From positions 1,205,501-1,269,500 of the forward strand of contig JALJCS010000039.1 in the NCBI GenBank assembly GCA_023055355.1: DNA of 64,000 bases. The letters are read 5' to 3'. The notes under the pieces are model-generated. The model made no database searches, had not been told where the DNA came from, and saw nothing but the letters and a program-made list of their open reading frames with translations. This stretch comes from Agelaius tricolor. Taxonomy: Eukaryota; Chordata; Aves; Passeriformes; Icteridae. Shown here in pieces: positions 44,195 through 54,645 of the stretch; position 1 is the stretch's first letter; each line of letters starts with the position of its first letter. A program made the position numbers and the translations under genes.

Positions 44195-45938
44195 CCCCAA
44201 GGTCTGGGGGAAGATTGCTCAGCTTGGAACAAGATGATCTTCAGGGTCCCTTCCAAGCCCAACCATCCAGGGATCCCCGCTGCCCACTTCAGTTGGCCCT
44301 GGACTCCTGGGAACTGTGATGTCACATCCCCCGTTCCAGGTGGAACTGCCAGCACCCAGCAAAGAGCACAACTCAACCACTGGCCCTTCTGTCAGCCCAC
44401 GCTGCACTCTGCTCCTGTCCACCCCTGCCACCCTTCTTGTCACCTGCTCCCTCCATCAGTCCTGAGAGCTCCCTAGTGCCTGGATTTTGTCATCCACCAC
44501 TGCAGGATGCTCACATTTGTCCTGAGGAAGGTATGGTGCCATTCCATGGAGGGGGACACCGCCAGCTGCCCAGGTGGGGTGCAGCTCTGTGGGATGGTGT
44601 GGGACAGGGACCCCACTCTGAGGTTTTGCCACCTCTGCAGGCTGTCACAGAGAGAGAGGAAGAGATGGACGTGGATATCCAGACTTATATAAAGGAGGAT
44701 GTGGAAATGGAGGAAGAGACTGGAGAGGAAGAGATGGAGGTGGATATGGATGTGGAAGAAGAAATGGAAGTGGATGTGGATGTGGAAGAGGAGATGGAAG
44801 TGGAAGTAGAAGAGTACACTGAAGACATGGACATTGATGAAAAAGATGAGGAAGAGGCTGTGATCTTGGGATGAAGACCAATGCCAGCAGCAGGACAGGC
44901 ATGTGGTCCCCACAGGCAGAGTGGGCCCCTGCTGCCAGGCTGGAGCTGGGCTGGTCCCTGCTCAGGGACGTGGCACCCCGTGCGCTGGAGTCTGGTGCCA
45001 TCCGCAGCCTGTCCTGCGCTCGCTCTGGGCCACACGAGCTCCATCCCAGACCCAGCCAGGCTCAGCTCTGGCAACAAAGTCCTGCTGTGCCAGCATGTGC
45101 CAGCCTGGGGGCACATGGAAGAGCCCTCTGTGTCTGACTGCAGTGACCACGGCACACTTGCTTTTCGTCCAGGACTGATGGACATTCCCGACAGGAATGC
45201 CACCATTATGTACATAGGTTTTACAGTTTTTTCTCTTCAGGAATAGGATTTAGGACTTTTTTTTGTCTTCTGTAAATACGTTTCATATATTTTTACTAGA
45301 TAGGTTCTTATGTATATACGTTCCATGGATTGTTGTTGTTAGAAATATTCTTACATTGTAAAAGTGTTCGGTATTGTTGCTGTTCTTCTGGAAATAAACC
45401 AATTTTCTTTTTCACATCCCAGTTCTCTTTGCATTTACTTTGGGCACAGGCAGCATTTGCAAAGTTGTGGTTTCCACTTGCTCCAGGTTTCCAGGGCTGG
45501 AGGTCCCTGGAGGAGCTGGCACAGCCAGCCCAGGAGTGAGGGTCCCCGTGCACAGAGGGGTCCCACTGACTGAGGTCACCCTCTGCCTGCAGTTTCTCTG
45601 GACACACTTGGGAGCTGCAGGGGCAAATCCCAGCGTGTCCTGTGCCATGGGATCCCATATTGGAGCAGGGCTGAGCCTGCCTGCTCCTGCAGGGCCTCAG
45701 CCATGGCTCTTCCCTGGGCAGCCCCAGGGCTAATGAGGGTGCACTACAACCCCTGTTCCTGAGCACCCAGAGGGGCTGGAGCAGCCTGCAGAGCCTCAGC
45801 CCTACATGGACCAAGATTGCCCTTGGAAACCCCCTCTGTCCCCAGACTCTGGTACAAGCACAACAGGAATTGATCCTCCCAGTTAAAGGTGTTAATTGGC
45901 AACAATTTGTCCCTGGGACTTTCTAGTACAGACACAAG
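44195..45938 (-). repeat. Inverted-repeat arm B, right
   Basis: Inverted partner of 37483-39207. It begins inside a CR1 fragment (to about 44300) and ends near ctttctagtacag. Confidence 0.9.
44400..44874 (+). pseudogene. Unrecognised gene with acidic C-terminal tail, 3' end, right copy
   Basis: Mirror copy of 38539-39010. The upstream exon ends at 44530 (AAG|GTATGG), the last exon is 44641-44874, and AATAAA lies at 45393-45398. Lengths are identical to the left copy. In the last exon only two bases differ, changing Pro-Met to Ala-Val near the C-terminus. Both splice sites are intact. Upstream there is only CR1 and the ERV A type solo LTR, so this copy also lacks its 5' exons. Both copies keep an open frame, which is compatible with either very recent duplication or selection. 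Confidence 0.5.
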
Positions 45939-46261
45939 AAACCTACAGCACTGCATCCTAAACTTCTTGTTTACCATTGGAACTACTTTGATTTTTTCTA
46001 GGTCTTGGACTCTAAACCTCTAAACTTTCCTCCACTTCAACTTTCCTCCCCGTGTCTCTGCTATAAACTAGAAATCTGCATTCTCGCTTCTAGCACCTGA
46101 GTTCGGAAGCACTTTCCAAGGTCTCAGCTCAAATGCTGTGTTTAATTCTAAGCTTTGCCGACAAGACCAAAGGTCTGAGATTTCCCTGCATTTGGGTTTC
46201 CAACAACACTGATGCTCTTAGTTGCAGAGTGCCCGGGATCCGTCTTGCCAGTCAGCTCTGG
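45939..46261 (-). mobile_element. Possible solo LTR between the right arms
   Basis: On the minus strand the sequence from 46212 starts TGTTGGAAACCC and contains gaattaaacac near 46145. This fits a short LTR but no second copy in the window supports it. It replaces about 6 kb found between the two left arms. Confidence 0.3.
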
Positions 46262-46859
46262 CAGGAGGAAGGCGGCTGCCAGGGGGCTGCTTGTGGCCTC
46301 TGACAGCCCATTGCTCAGGGCTTGCCAGCGCCCCAGCCCCTCAGGCCCTGCCCCAGCCCGGCCAAGCTGCCCGGCAGCAGCGCCGCAGCCCCACAGCAGC
46401 TCCAGAGCAGCCCCATCCAGAGGCACCTGGGAGCCCTCAGCAAGGCAGGCAGCAGCACACGGGCGGGAGGACACGGATGGCGCTTCCTGCCTGGCACAGG
46501 GCTTGTGGCCATCTCCAGGCACCGCTCTGGCAGGGATCCCCGCAGCTCCGGCCCCTGCCCAGCCGCTCTGTGGGCAGCACAAAGGCTTCAGCAGAACCAC
46601 CACAGGCCAAGGGGCTTCTGGCTATTTTCCCTGCAGCACTGCATGCCAGGGCAGCTGGCTGAGCAAAGTGCCCTTTTCCCCCTCTTCCCCTCTGCCCTAC
46701 AGACCCTGGGCAGAAAAAAAAATCTCCTGAGATTCTGTGTATTATAACACAGTCTATATTTACATAGGATAAAAAATAGAATGGAAGAAAAGAAAAATCT
46801 TACAGAAAACTAAAAATCCCCACTGGCTCAGGCTGCCCCAGCAAAGAGAGCCTCCCAGA

Positions 46860-47059
46860 TCAGCTCTCCTCAGAGCTCCAGCAGTGCAGCCAGCCGAGCC
46901 GTGACAGACGAGGCCGAGTCATCCATGCCCTGCGCAGCTGATCGTGCAGTCTCTGGAAGATGGAATATCGCCCACTGGCTGTTGCTCGGAGGACATGCAG
47001 TGTTTGAAATGCCAGCTCTGACACAGCACTGCTCATGTCCTCCGTCAGGCTTTCAAGGG
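46860..47059 (-). pseudogene. MROH terminal exon, third copy (isolated)
   Basis: A single exon of 200 nt with an intact acceptor (ctcttgcag on the minus strand) and stop at 46860-46862. It matches exon 15 of MROH copy 2 but keeps 2 bp that copy 2 lost, so its frame runs on in the pattern seen in copy 1 (LHDQLRRAW corresponds to MRDQLRRLW). No other MROH exon is present nearby, so it is a duplicated fragment, not a gene. Confidence 0.8.
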
Positions 47060-47081
47060 CTGCAAGAGAGAGGAACAGAGC

Positions 47082-47527
47082 TGTGGTAAATAGGTATGAT
47101 TCGTGCTGACAAAATTGAAACAGTAACCAATATTGATGCAGTAATTAATATTTGGAAATAAAATAGGTAAAAGTTGTAATGCCAAGAAAAAAGGGAGAGG
47201 AGGGGTTCCACTGCCCCCACCCTGGAGATGTTCCATGACAGGAGGAAAAAGCAAGAGATAACAGTTACTAAAAATTAACAGAAAGAAGGGAAAATCTGGT
47301 TGGGTCCCAGGAAAATGCCAGCTGTAAGAGATTTATTGCTTTGATGCTTAAATGTAGTTAATATGTTAGTTTTGGATTACATTGTACCGGCTGGGTGCGC
47401 ATGTGTAACCCAAAGGTGAATTAAAGGACATCGAGGAAGAAGAGAGGCCTTCATCAAACAACAATCCCCAAGGACTTGTGCGACAACCAAAATGAGTGGT
47501 GGAGCATGCGCGGTAAAGGTGGTGATG
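47082..47527 (+). mobile_element. L2-family LTR, truncated, in right arm A
   Basis: Starts TGTGGTAAATAGG directly after aacagagc (the complement of the target-site repeat seen in the left arm) and stops where the next LTR begins. It was inserted before the inverted duplication, since both arms share the insertion site. Confidence 0.6.
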
Positions 47528-48123
47528 AGTGTAATAAGTGCCAATATGTTTGTTCAGTAATTAAATCAATAGCTAAATATTTATACAATATCAAAGCAAT
47601 AACTAAATAGCTAAAACCACTTGATTTTAAATGTATAGCCACATATGGTTCACATATGGTTGCTTGGCTTGCAGGAATCGTATAGTGCTTTGGGAATTCC
47701 ATGGTAAAGAAAAGTTCACCTAAGAGGTCACAGAGGAGAGCTGTAACAACCATCCCTAAACTCACAAGAATTGCTTAGGCTTGCATGAATCGTATAGTGT
47801 TCTGAAAATTCCACTGTATAGGTATGCCTTATAAGGAAAAGTTCACTCAGCGGTTCAAAGAGGAAGACTCGGAGCCTTCATCCCACGACCACCAGAAGGC
47901 AGAAAAAGACCCCCTAGCAACTGAACGAGCAAGCGCAAAAGACAGACCACGTCATCCCTGGACCCGGGAGAAAAAGGCAATAAAAGGTGGACTTTGGGGA
48001 TAGGAACGGTGCGAGCCTAGAGGAGCGGAGACTCCCGGCCGCCCAGCGCTGAACTTTGCTTCTTCTTGCTTGCATAATAATAATAATAAATTTATAATTG
48101 TATGATCCTTGAATCCAGTGAAT
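47528..48123 (+). mobile_element. LTR related to ERV B LTR, with duplicated U3 segment
   Basis: Shares with 18437-19017 the ccttcatccc-acgaccacc, agaaggcagaa, accccctagcaact and aataaattta blocks. The TATA-like ggcaataaaagg is near 47980. Within U3 a unit of about 75-100 bp occurs twice (47660-47735 and 47770-47868), each with gcttgca-gaatcgtatagtg and aaaagttcac. The start is approximate. Confidence 0.6.
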
Positions 48124-48126
48124 TCA

Positions 48127-48262
48127 TTTATCACCCTTCCTTCCTTCCTTCCTTCCTTCCTTCCTTCCTTCCTTCCTTCCTTCCTTCCTTCCTTCCTTCC
48201 TTCCTTCCTCCCTCCCTCCCTCCCTCCCTCCCTCCCTCCCTCCCTCCCTCCCTTTCCTTCTT
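48127..48262 (+). repeat. (CTTC)n then (CTCC)n microsatellite
   Basis: About 20 TTCC units followed by about 12 TCCC units. The open frames on both strands across it are artefacts of the tetranucleotide unit. Confidence 0.95.
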
Positions 48263-48299
48263 CCTCCATCTTTTAAGTGATGTTGGCATTTTTGGATTA

Positions 48300-48772
48300 G
48301 AGTAAAAACTCACTGTCTAACATAGGTGATAAGTATTGAGAAGTTATTGTAAATAGTGTACACGTAGTTTTTAGTATAAAAAAGATAACACCACACAGTT
48401 CCCCATGGTCCCTCACAGGCCCCTCATGGCTCCCTCACAGTTGCCCAAGACCCCTCACAGCCCCTCACTGTGGATGCCATGGGACAGAGAAACAGCAAGT
48501 TTCTCACAGCAGCTTGGGAGAATTATTAGCAAGTTGTAAGAATGTGAGAACTTCAGTATAAACAACCTGCAGGTGGTGTTCTTCTACTTCATCTTTCTCT
48601 TCTTCTCAAGGACGGTGTATAAAGAATGTGTTTTTGTTAACGAGCCAATCAAACAGAATATATCGTATGACTCTATAAAAACCGCACGGTTCTCTTGAAT
48701 TAAACCTTCTTTTAGTCTTTCTGCAATACTGCCTCCTGCCTGTTCCTGTGTCATTCTGGGCGCAAGAGTGAC
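48300..48772 (+). mobile_element. Solo LTR, plus strand
   Basis: gactctataaaaacc near 48670 (TATA box) and cttgaattaaacc near 48696 (polyadenylation-like) are followed by gggcgcaagagtgaca, an end of the CA type. A TG near 48316 may be the start. No second copy is in the window. Confidence 0.5.
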
Positions 48773-48779
48773 ACCTCAC

Positions 48780-48960
48780 GGCCCTTCATGGCCCCTCAGG
48801 GCCCCTCACAGCTCAAGGCTCTTCACGGCCCCTGAGCCGCCTCCGGCCCCGCCATTGGCGCCGCTCTTTGCTGCTGGCCAATGGCGGCCCGAGTCTGCAG
48901 TGACGTCACCGCTCGCCGGGCATAGGAAGGCCTGGGGCTGAGGTGCCCCGGGCTGGCCGG
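48780..48960. promoter_or_regulatory. CpG-rich promoter-like block with CCAAT boxes and CRE
   Basis: Within 56 bp there is an inverted CCAAT box (attgg 48853-48857), a direct CCAAT box (48878-48882) and a perfect CRE, tgacgtca (48901-48908). The block is CpG-rich. The opposed CCAAT boxes suit a bidirectional housekeeping promoter. No clear first exon starts immediately to the right on the plus strand. Confidence 0.5.
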
Positions 48961-48985
48961 GAATGGGGTCCGGGGCTCCCCGGGC

Positions 48986-49357
48986 TCATGGAAACGGGGG
49001 ATCCAGGGGCTGGGAGAGGAGGATACCCGGGAAAGGGGGTGCAGGGGGTGTCGGGGCAGAATAAGGGGGTGCAGGGGGTCCTGCAGCTGGGGAAGGAGAT
49101 GCGAAGGGTCCCAGTGCCCAGGAATGGGCATTCAAGGGGTCCCCGGAAGGCTCCCCAAAGCCCCTCCCAGGGGGCAGCAGGAGCTGGCTCAGGAGCTCTG
49201 GGCAGAGAAAAGGGGGTGACCCCAGCTTGGGGAGGACATGGGGGACTCACCCACGCTCCCGGGGGGACACGACCCCCGGGGACCCCCCCTCACCTTGTCC
49301 CGCAGGGGAGGCCGAGCCCCAGCCCAGGCAGACGAAGCCCCCGAGCCCCGGCAGCAT
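48986..49357 (-). CDS. Possible small two-exon gene, proline-rich
   Basis: The ATG at 49357 has a favourable context (cccaagATG). Exon 1 coding part is 49294-49357 with donor AAG|GTGAGG; exon 2 is 48986-49197 with acceptor ttctctgcccag. Joined, they give 276 nt in frame: about 91 residues, starting MLPGLGGFVCLG and then rich in Pro, Ala and Gly. GC-rich sequence often gives such frames by chance, and no domain is recognised. Support is the fit of start, splice sites and frame, plus the CCAAT array upstream. Confidence 0.3.
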
Positions 49358-49572
49358 CTTGGGGGGCGTGCGGGGCCGGGAGGGGCAGGAGCCGGGAAAG
49401 GGCGGCGGCTGCCGGGTTCCGCGGCTGCCTGGAAACCACGAAGGCGGCGGCAGCGTCTGTGACAGCGGCGCGGCCTCAGTTGCCTGAGAACGCGGCCCTG
49501 GCTGCTTGTGCGCAGCCTGGGCTCCTGCAGGCGGCTTCACCGGGCGATTCGCCAGGGGAATTGTTCGCGGAG

Positions 49573-49660
49573 CATTGGCCTCTGCAAAGTTCCTGAGCGT
49601 GCAGAGCATTGGCCTCTGCAAGTTCATCAGCGTGCACAGCATTGGCCTCTGCAGAAAGTT
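49573..49660 (-). promoter_or_regulatory. Three-copy tandem repeat carrying CCAAT boxes
   Basis: The unit agcattggcctctgca is repeated three times with spacing of 34 and 33 bp. On the minus strand each unit holds ccaat (attgg at 49574-49578, 49608-49612 and 49641-49645). It lies about 215-285 bp upstream of the ATG at 49357. Helical-phase spacing of three CCAAT boxes is what an NF-Y-type promoter would show, but it may be only a small satellite. Confidence 0.5.
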
Positions 49661-49800
49661 CCTGAATTTCCTTTGAAGGTAAAGATTGACTCAAGTTGAA
49701 CTTTTTGGTTTTGTCTCATCTGCACTCTGAGAGAGAATGCCAAAGGGAAATACAGGATAATGGGATAATGCCCGTCTTCTGGTGCAGCAGTTCAGTGGTC

Positions 49801-50170
49801 TGCACTGCCACAGACATGCTTTATGAAAATCATTTGGGTTTTTTCTCCTGAGAAGCTGAGAGACCTCAGGAACAAAATGTAAACAATGGTTATCTGCTGC
49901 TGTGGAATGTAACAGGTGCATCTGTGATTGGCCTCCTAGAGTTGTTTCTAATTAATGGCCACTCACAGTCAGCTGGCTCAGACTCTCTGTCTGAGACACA
50001 AGCTTTTGTTATTCATTCTTTCTTTTTCTATTCTTAGCTAGCCTTCTGATGAAATCTTTTCTTCTATTCTTTTAGTATAATTTTAATAGAATATATATCA
50101 TAAAATAATAAATCAAGAGTCAGATCCTCATCTCTTCCCTCATCCTAAGACCCCTGTGAACACCACCACA
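49801..50170 (+). mobile_element. Solo LTR, family L1, copy 2
   Basis: About 370 bp, homologous to 15989-16380 (inverted) and 52712-53097. Landmarks: cctgagaagctgag, aacaaaatgtaaacaatgg, tagctagccttctgatgaaat, ataataaatcaag, and the end ctgtgaacaccaccaca. Confidence 0.75.
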
Positions 50171-51923
50171 ATGCACAGCTGAGTGGATGAACAATATATA
50201 CTCTACTGATTGTGCTTTTTTTTTTGCACTGAAGGAATGCAACATTTTCTAAATGTACTGGTCTATAGTTTTCCTTCCCCGTCTAGTGGTTGCTTAAACT
50301 GCTGAAAGGTGAATGAGGTCTGTTGAAGTTTCATCAAGTTTCAGTGGGTTGTTATCATCTGGTTATTACAATTATTAGGGAGAGGCCTGTGAATTGAGGT
50401 GCAAATGAGACCATATGCCAAAATCAATAGTCTGGATTTTATGTAACAGTAAATGTGAGGAAGAGAGAGAGAAAGGAAAAGAAAAAGAAGCGGGGGGGGG
50501 TGTTGGGAGGGGGGATGGGGGGTTGGGAAGAAGGGGAAGAAGGAGAGTGACAGAGACAGATGAAGTGAAAAACATCACCATTCCATGGATCCCATTGGCA
50601 TACCATAAAATCCTCTTCTGGTCTTCTCTGTGGTGAGGTCTGGCAAAACGTAAGACTCCAATGGATTCATGCAGATTTGGGCAAGGTGGGACCTCCCAGG
50701 TGCCTCCCTGGGGTGGGGCAAGTTGGACTCTGACTATTGCTACTTTCAAATAATATCAAATCTTTAGCATCTGTCTGTCCTTTGAGTCTGCCGTCAATTG
50801 GCTTCTGGATTTTCAGATCTGTTGTGTTACTTTGCGTGCCCTGCAGTCGCCTGGTGCAAGGCCTCAGGAATGGGTCTGGGGGCACTGTGGAGGTCTTTGA
50901 TGGGAGGTTTGTGTGCAAACCTGGCCTCAGCAGACGAGTCTGTGGCTATGACTTGCCCACCTTGAAGCCAGACAGAGCTGATTTTCAGGACAGCTGCTGG
51001 GTTTGGCTTTGTTGTGGATAGGTTTTTCTCTGCAGCCTTGTTTACTTCTCCCCAGGCCTGAGCTACTGGGACAATAGTGTCACCTTTGTCTTGTCTCAAG
51101 TTCCCTTCGGCAGCTTAACTCACAGTGCCAAGTTCCAGTCCAGAGGCATTTTCAGGGAAGGGTGGGCTTGGGTGGTCGCAGCCTCTTTATACAGTTTTGT
51201 CCCAATGGGCAGAAAGTCCTTTATAACAAGTTTTAAGCCATTAGCCATAACATTCCAGTCTCTCCCAAGTCCTGTGAGGAGCAGCTGAGAGAGCAGGGGT
51301 GCTTTAGCCAAAAGAAGAGGATATCCACTTCAGCTATTTTAAAGTAATATTTAGGCTGCAGCTTTGTCTGTTCTAACAATTCTTAATGTTCAGATTTTTA
51401 GCTCCAGGTTTCAGTATGATCCATCTTTGAATTGCACAAGGCAGCCCTATAGTTCAAATAAAGTCCAACTAGAGGCCTAACATACTAGCTACTTACACCA
51501 AACAAGCACTTAGCTACTTTCAAATCATAGAAAATTTTTAGCACCAGTATATGCCTTGAATCTGCCATGAATTGAGTTCTGGATTTTCAGAGTTCCATTG
51601 TTGCTTCTTCCAGTTTTGTTGAGGCATTGTCACTCATCTGGGAGATCCTGCCTTCAAAATGGCTTCTGGATTCCCAAAGAAGACCTCGACACCTCGTCTT
51701 TTGTCCAGGGAAAGACTGACATCTTTCACTGTAAGTACCCACTGGGCTGTGTTAAGGCTGCAAACTGCCCTGGTGTCCCTGCTCTCCCTGCCCCTGCTTT
51801 AGTGCAAGCAAGAAAATGCTTTAAGTAGGTAATAAGCTGAAATATTCTAGTAAGGCTACGAAACGCAAGTAATAAATGACACAATTATGAAGGTTTCTTT
51901 TGAGGTGAACAGAGAGGGGGAAT
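50171..51923. other. Probable decayed ERV interior; no recognisable gene
   Basis: It ends in a polypurine tract agagagggggaat at the LTR start, so it may be ERV interior on the plus strand. No gag, pol or env motif is recognisable. A block of about 90 bp is repeated directly at 50740-50830 and 51520-51600 (tcaattggcttctggattttcag / tgaattgagttctggattttcag). A G-rich run is at 50491-50522. Minus-strand open frames (50827-51099, 51120-51311) have no known domain. Confidence 0.4.
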
Positions 51924-52470
51924 TGTGGGAATCCACAAAACCAGAGGGTTTTGGGAAAGCTGTAAAAGGCAGCCTCAGATACAGTAGAACTGTGATTAGA
52001 GCTAAGCAGCTGCCATGAGATAGGTCAGCTGAAAAATTATTTTAAAAGTAGAAAAGCAAGGGCAAATAGAACAATGGTCTGTGTATTAAGGCTTGTCTAG
52101 AATAACTCTCTAAGCTACAGAAAAGTTTATTTAGCAAAATATTAGGAGGGTTAAGGCTTAATAATGGAGCTCTGTGCATTGTGCTTTAAGGCTTACAAGC
52201 AGGTATTGTATTCAAAATAAGCAAGCATTGGTTTAACCAAAGTTACGAGTGCTTATAGTGGTTGGATGGAACTGCTGTCAATGTGCTTTTGCTTTGTGTG
52301 ACTGGTCAAGAAACTTATAAAGGAAGTTGTAACATTAAGTTCTTGGTCTGCTGCCTGGGATGTGAGCTGCTGGCATCTTCCCATTGTCATAACCATGTAA
52401 TGAGAGTGATGCTGGAAAAGAAAACAGCTCAAGGCAGTTCCACAGCAGCCCTGTCCCGTTTGTGATTTGT
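51924..52470 (+). mobile_element. LTR preceded by a polypurine tract
   Basis: agagagggggaat is followed by TGTGGGAATCC at 51924. acttataaagg near 52312 is the TATA-like box. The end near 52470 is approximate. No other copy is in the window. Confidence 0.6.
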
Positions 52471-52711
52471 AAATAGCCCCCTGCTGGTGTCAAGACCAAG
52501 CTGCCCTTGGGCACCTGAGCATGTTGGGGCGGAAGCTCAAACTCTGCCCAAAGCTCTGTGAGACAGGGCTGGTCCCAGCTGGAAGAGCTTCCAAAGCAGC
52601 TGTTCTCTCCCAGCTCCTGTGTGGGCACGGATCCAGCCCTGCAGACACAGTGTACAGCAAAGCAAGTTATCTGCTGCAGCACGTCCAGAAGAAAATGTCT
52701 CAGCACCTTTG

Positions 52712-53097
52712 TGTCCCAGATATCTTGTATGAAAAATCCTTTCCTTAGGATTTTTCCTCCTGAGAAGCTGAGAAGCCTCAGGAACAAAATGTAAACAATG
52801 ATTATCTGCTGCTGTGGAATGCAACAGGTGGATCTTGGATTGGCCGATGTTGGATGTTTGTAATTAATGGCCAATCACAGCCCAGCTGGCTAAGACAGAG
52901 AGTCCAGGCCAGAAGCCTTTGTTATCATTCCTTCCTCTTCCTTTCTTAGCTAGCCTTCTGATGAAATCCTTTCTTCTATTCTTTTAGTGTAGTTTTAATA
53001 AATTATATATCACAAAATAATAAATCAAGCCTGCTGAACCATGGATTCAGATCCTCGTCTCTTCCCTCATCGTAAGACCCCTGTGAACACCATCCCA
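52712..53097 (+). mobile_element. Solo LTR, family L1, copy 3
   Basis: Third member of the family, closest to 49801-50170 in its centre. It starts TGTCCCAGATATCTTG and ends ctgtgaacaccatccca. It carries a short insertion, ctgctgaaccatggat, near its 3' end. Confidence 0.75.
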
Positions 53098-54645
53098 CCT
53101 TTGTTCTGCAGGATGGTGGAAATCTTCCTGTGCTGGGAATTGTCCCCTGATTTTGGTTTACCATGTGTTGATGGTATCTCTCCCAAAGGAGTTGGCTTCT
53201 CTTGAAAGCTCTGGATTGGTAGGAATCTTGAGGGCTGTACAGTTCTTTCCTGCTCCCTGGAGCCAGGGCCACAAAGGTCCCTTGGTGTCTGGAGCTCACT
53301 TGACTGAAGATGCCCCACTGCTGAGGCTCTGTCCAGGAGATCCCTCTGTTTTCTTCTCTGCAGGGGTCTGTGAGCCCAGAGAGAGAAAACAAATGCTAAT
53401 TAACAGAGAGAACTACAACTTGGACACATTCCTGTGCTCCTCACTCTTGGTGCAGCGTTCCTTTCTTGCCTCTCTTGGACTCAGCCAGCAGTGATATCTC
53501 CTTGCTGTGAGTTCTCAGTGCTGTACAGGGATGGAGTCAGGGCAGTTCTGAGAGCTCCTGCCCATTCTTTGAAAAGGTCACTGCCTCAATCCAATGAACC
53601 TAAAGAGGAAAGAAATGCCCAAAGAGCAGCAATCCCCAACCATGTCACATGCAATCACGGAGAAGCTGATGGGACAGAGCCATGTGGTTGGAGTATGTGT
53701 ATTGCACTCTGTATTGTTAATTTATTGGTGCTGAGTATTTCAGCAAGCAACTTGCAGGGCTTCCAGGACTGTCCTGGACAATGTGATCACAAATTGTTCA
53801 CCAGTGCCACTTGTTGAAGAAAAGCCTTTCTGAACAAGCCCACCTCTGAGGCTCTAGCTGGTTTATTTTTGCCTTTCAGCTGCTTCCCTCTAAGTTCCTG
53901 TGGGAGAAGCTTCACAACATGAAGAAGAAGGCCAGCACTGGCAGGAGTTTTCTACCCAGAATTGGCCCATGTGTAGAGCTGGGGAAGACTGGTCCAATGG
54001 TAGCCTTTTCCTGCTCTTCTCCTTTCTGTTTGATGGGAAGTTTGAAGAGGGTGTGTGCTTGTGACAGGCTTGCCTCCAGCCAAAGACCTCAGTGTGCAGG
54101 TGCTGTTGTCATTGCAAGCTGCTGTTAGAGGTGGGCTGGGAGTCCTGATCTGCACTCAGCCAACACAAATAAGCTCTGCTGAAGCTGCCTAAGTGTAGCT
54201 GCCATTGCTGAAACAATGGGGGGAAGGCTGGGGACACAAAGGCACAGCACTGCCATGTGCCATTCTCCTGCTGAAGGAGCCACCTCTTGCTTAGGTGTGG
54301 TCACCATCAAATGCTCGGGGTCACAGGATTCCCTCTGGAGTGGCAGCATTGGTCTTGGAAGGCCGAGGACCTGCAGGAATGACTTCAGCTTTAACAAAAC
54401 AAATTGCTTTTATGCTTTGGGCTGGAACAATGTGTTGGAGCCTGAGGGGGTGTTAGATTTTGCAGGCTGCCAGATGTACAGGGGACTGGCCCTGGGCAGA
54501 GGGGAATGGATGTGCTTTATCTGGATCAGTGCCTTCTTGGAGGTGCGTTTAAAGCTGCTTTTCTGGCAGGACTGGCTCAGTAGAAAGCACAGTCCCAACG
54601 AGGAGGTGACTGAGGTGGGCTGTTGTTTTGAATGAGGTCCCTATA
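53098..54645. other. Non-coding stretch, no gene recognised
   Basis: Open frames up to 139 codons (54216-54635) occur but show no known domain. Nothing repeats elsewhere in the window as far as I can see. Confidence 0.35.

Larger units (their letters stand above)
46262..47527 (-). repeat. Inverted-repeat arm A, right
   Basis: Inverted partner of 30258-31525. It ends inside the L2 LTR, where another LTR family takes over at about 47528. Confidence 0.85.

Noticed and set aside
48100..48313. Gly-Arg-Glu-Gly repeat protein on the minus strand
   Set aside because: Pure translation of the tetranucleotide microsatellite.
51924..52470. 5' LTR for the minus-strand open frames at 50827-51311
   Set aside because: The polypurine tract and TG start show that the LTR reads on the plus strand and lies downstream of its own interior.
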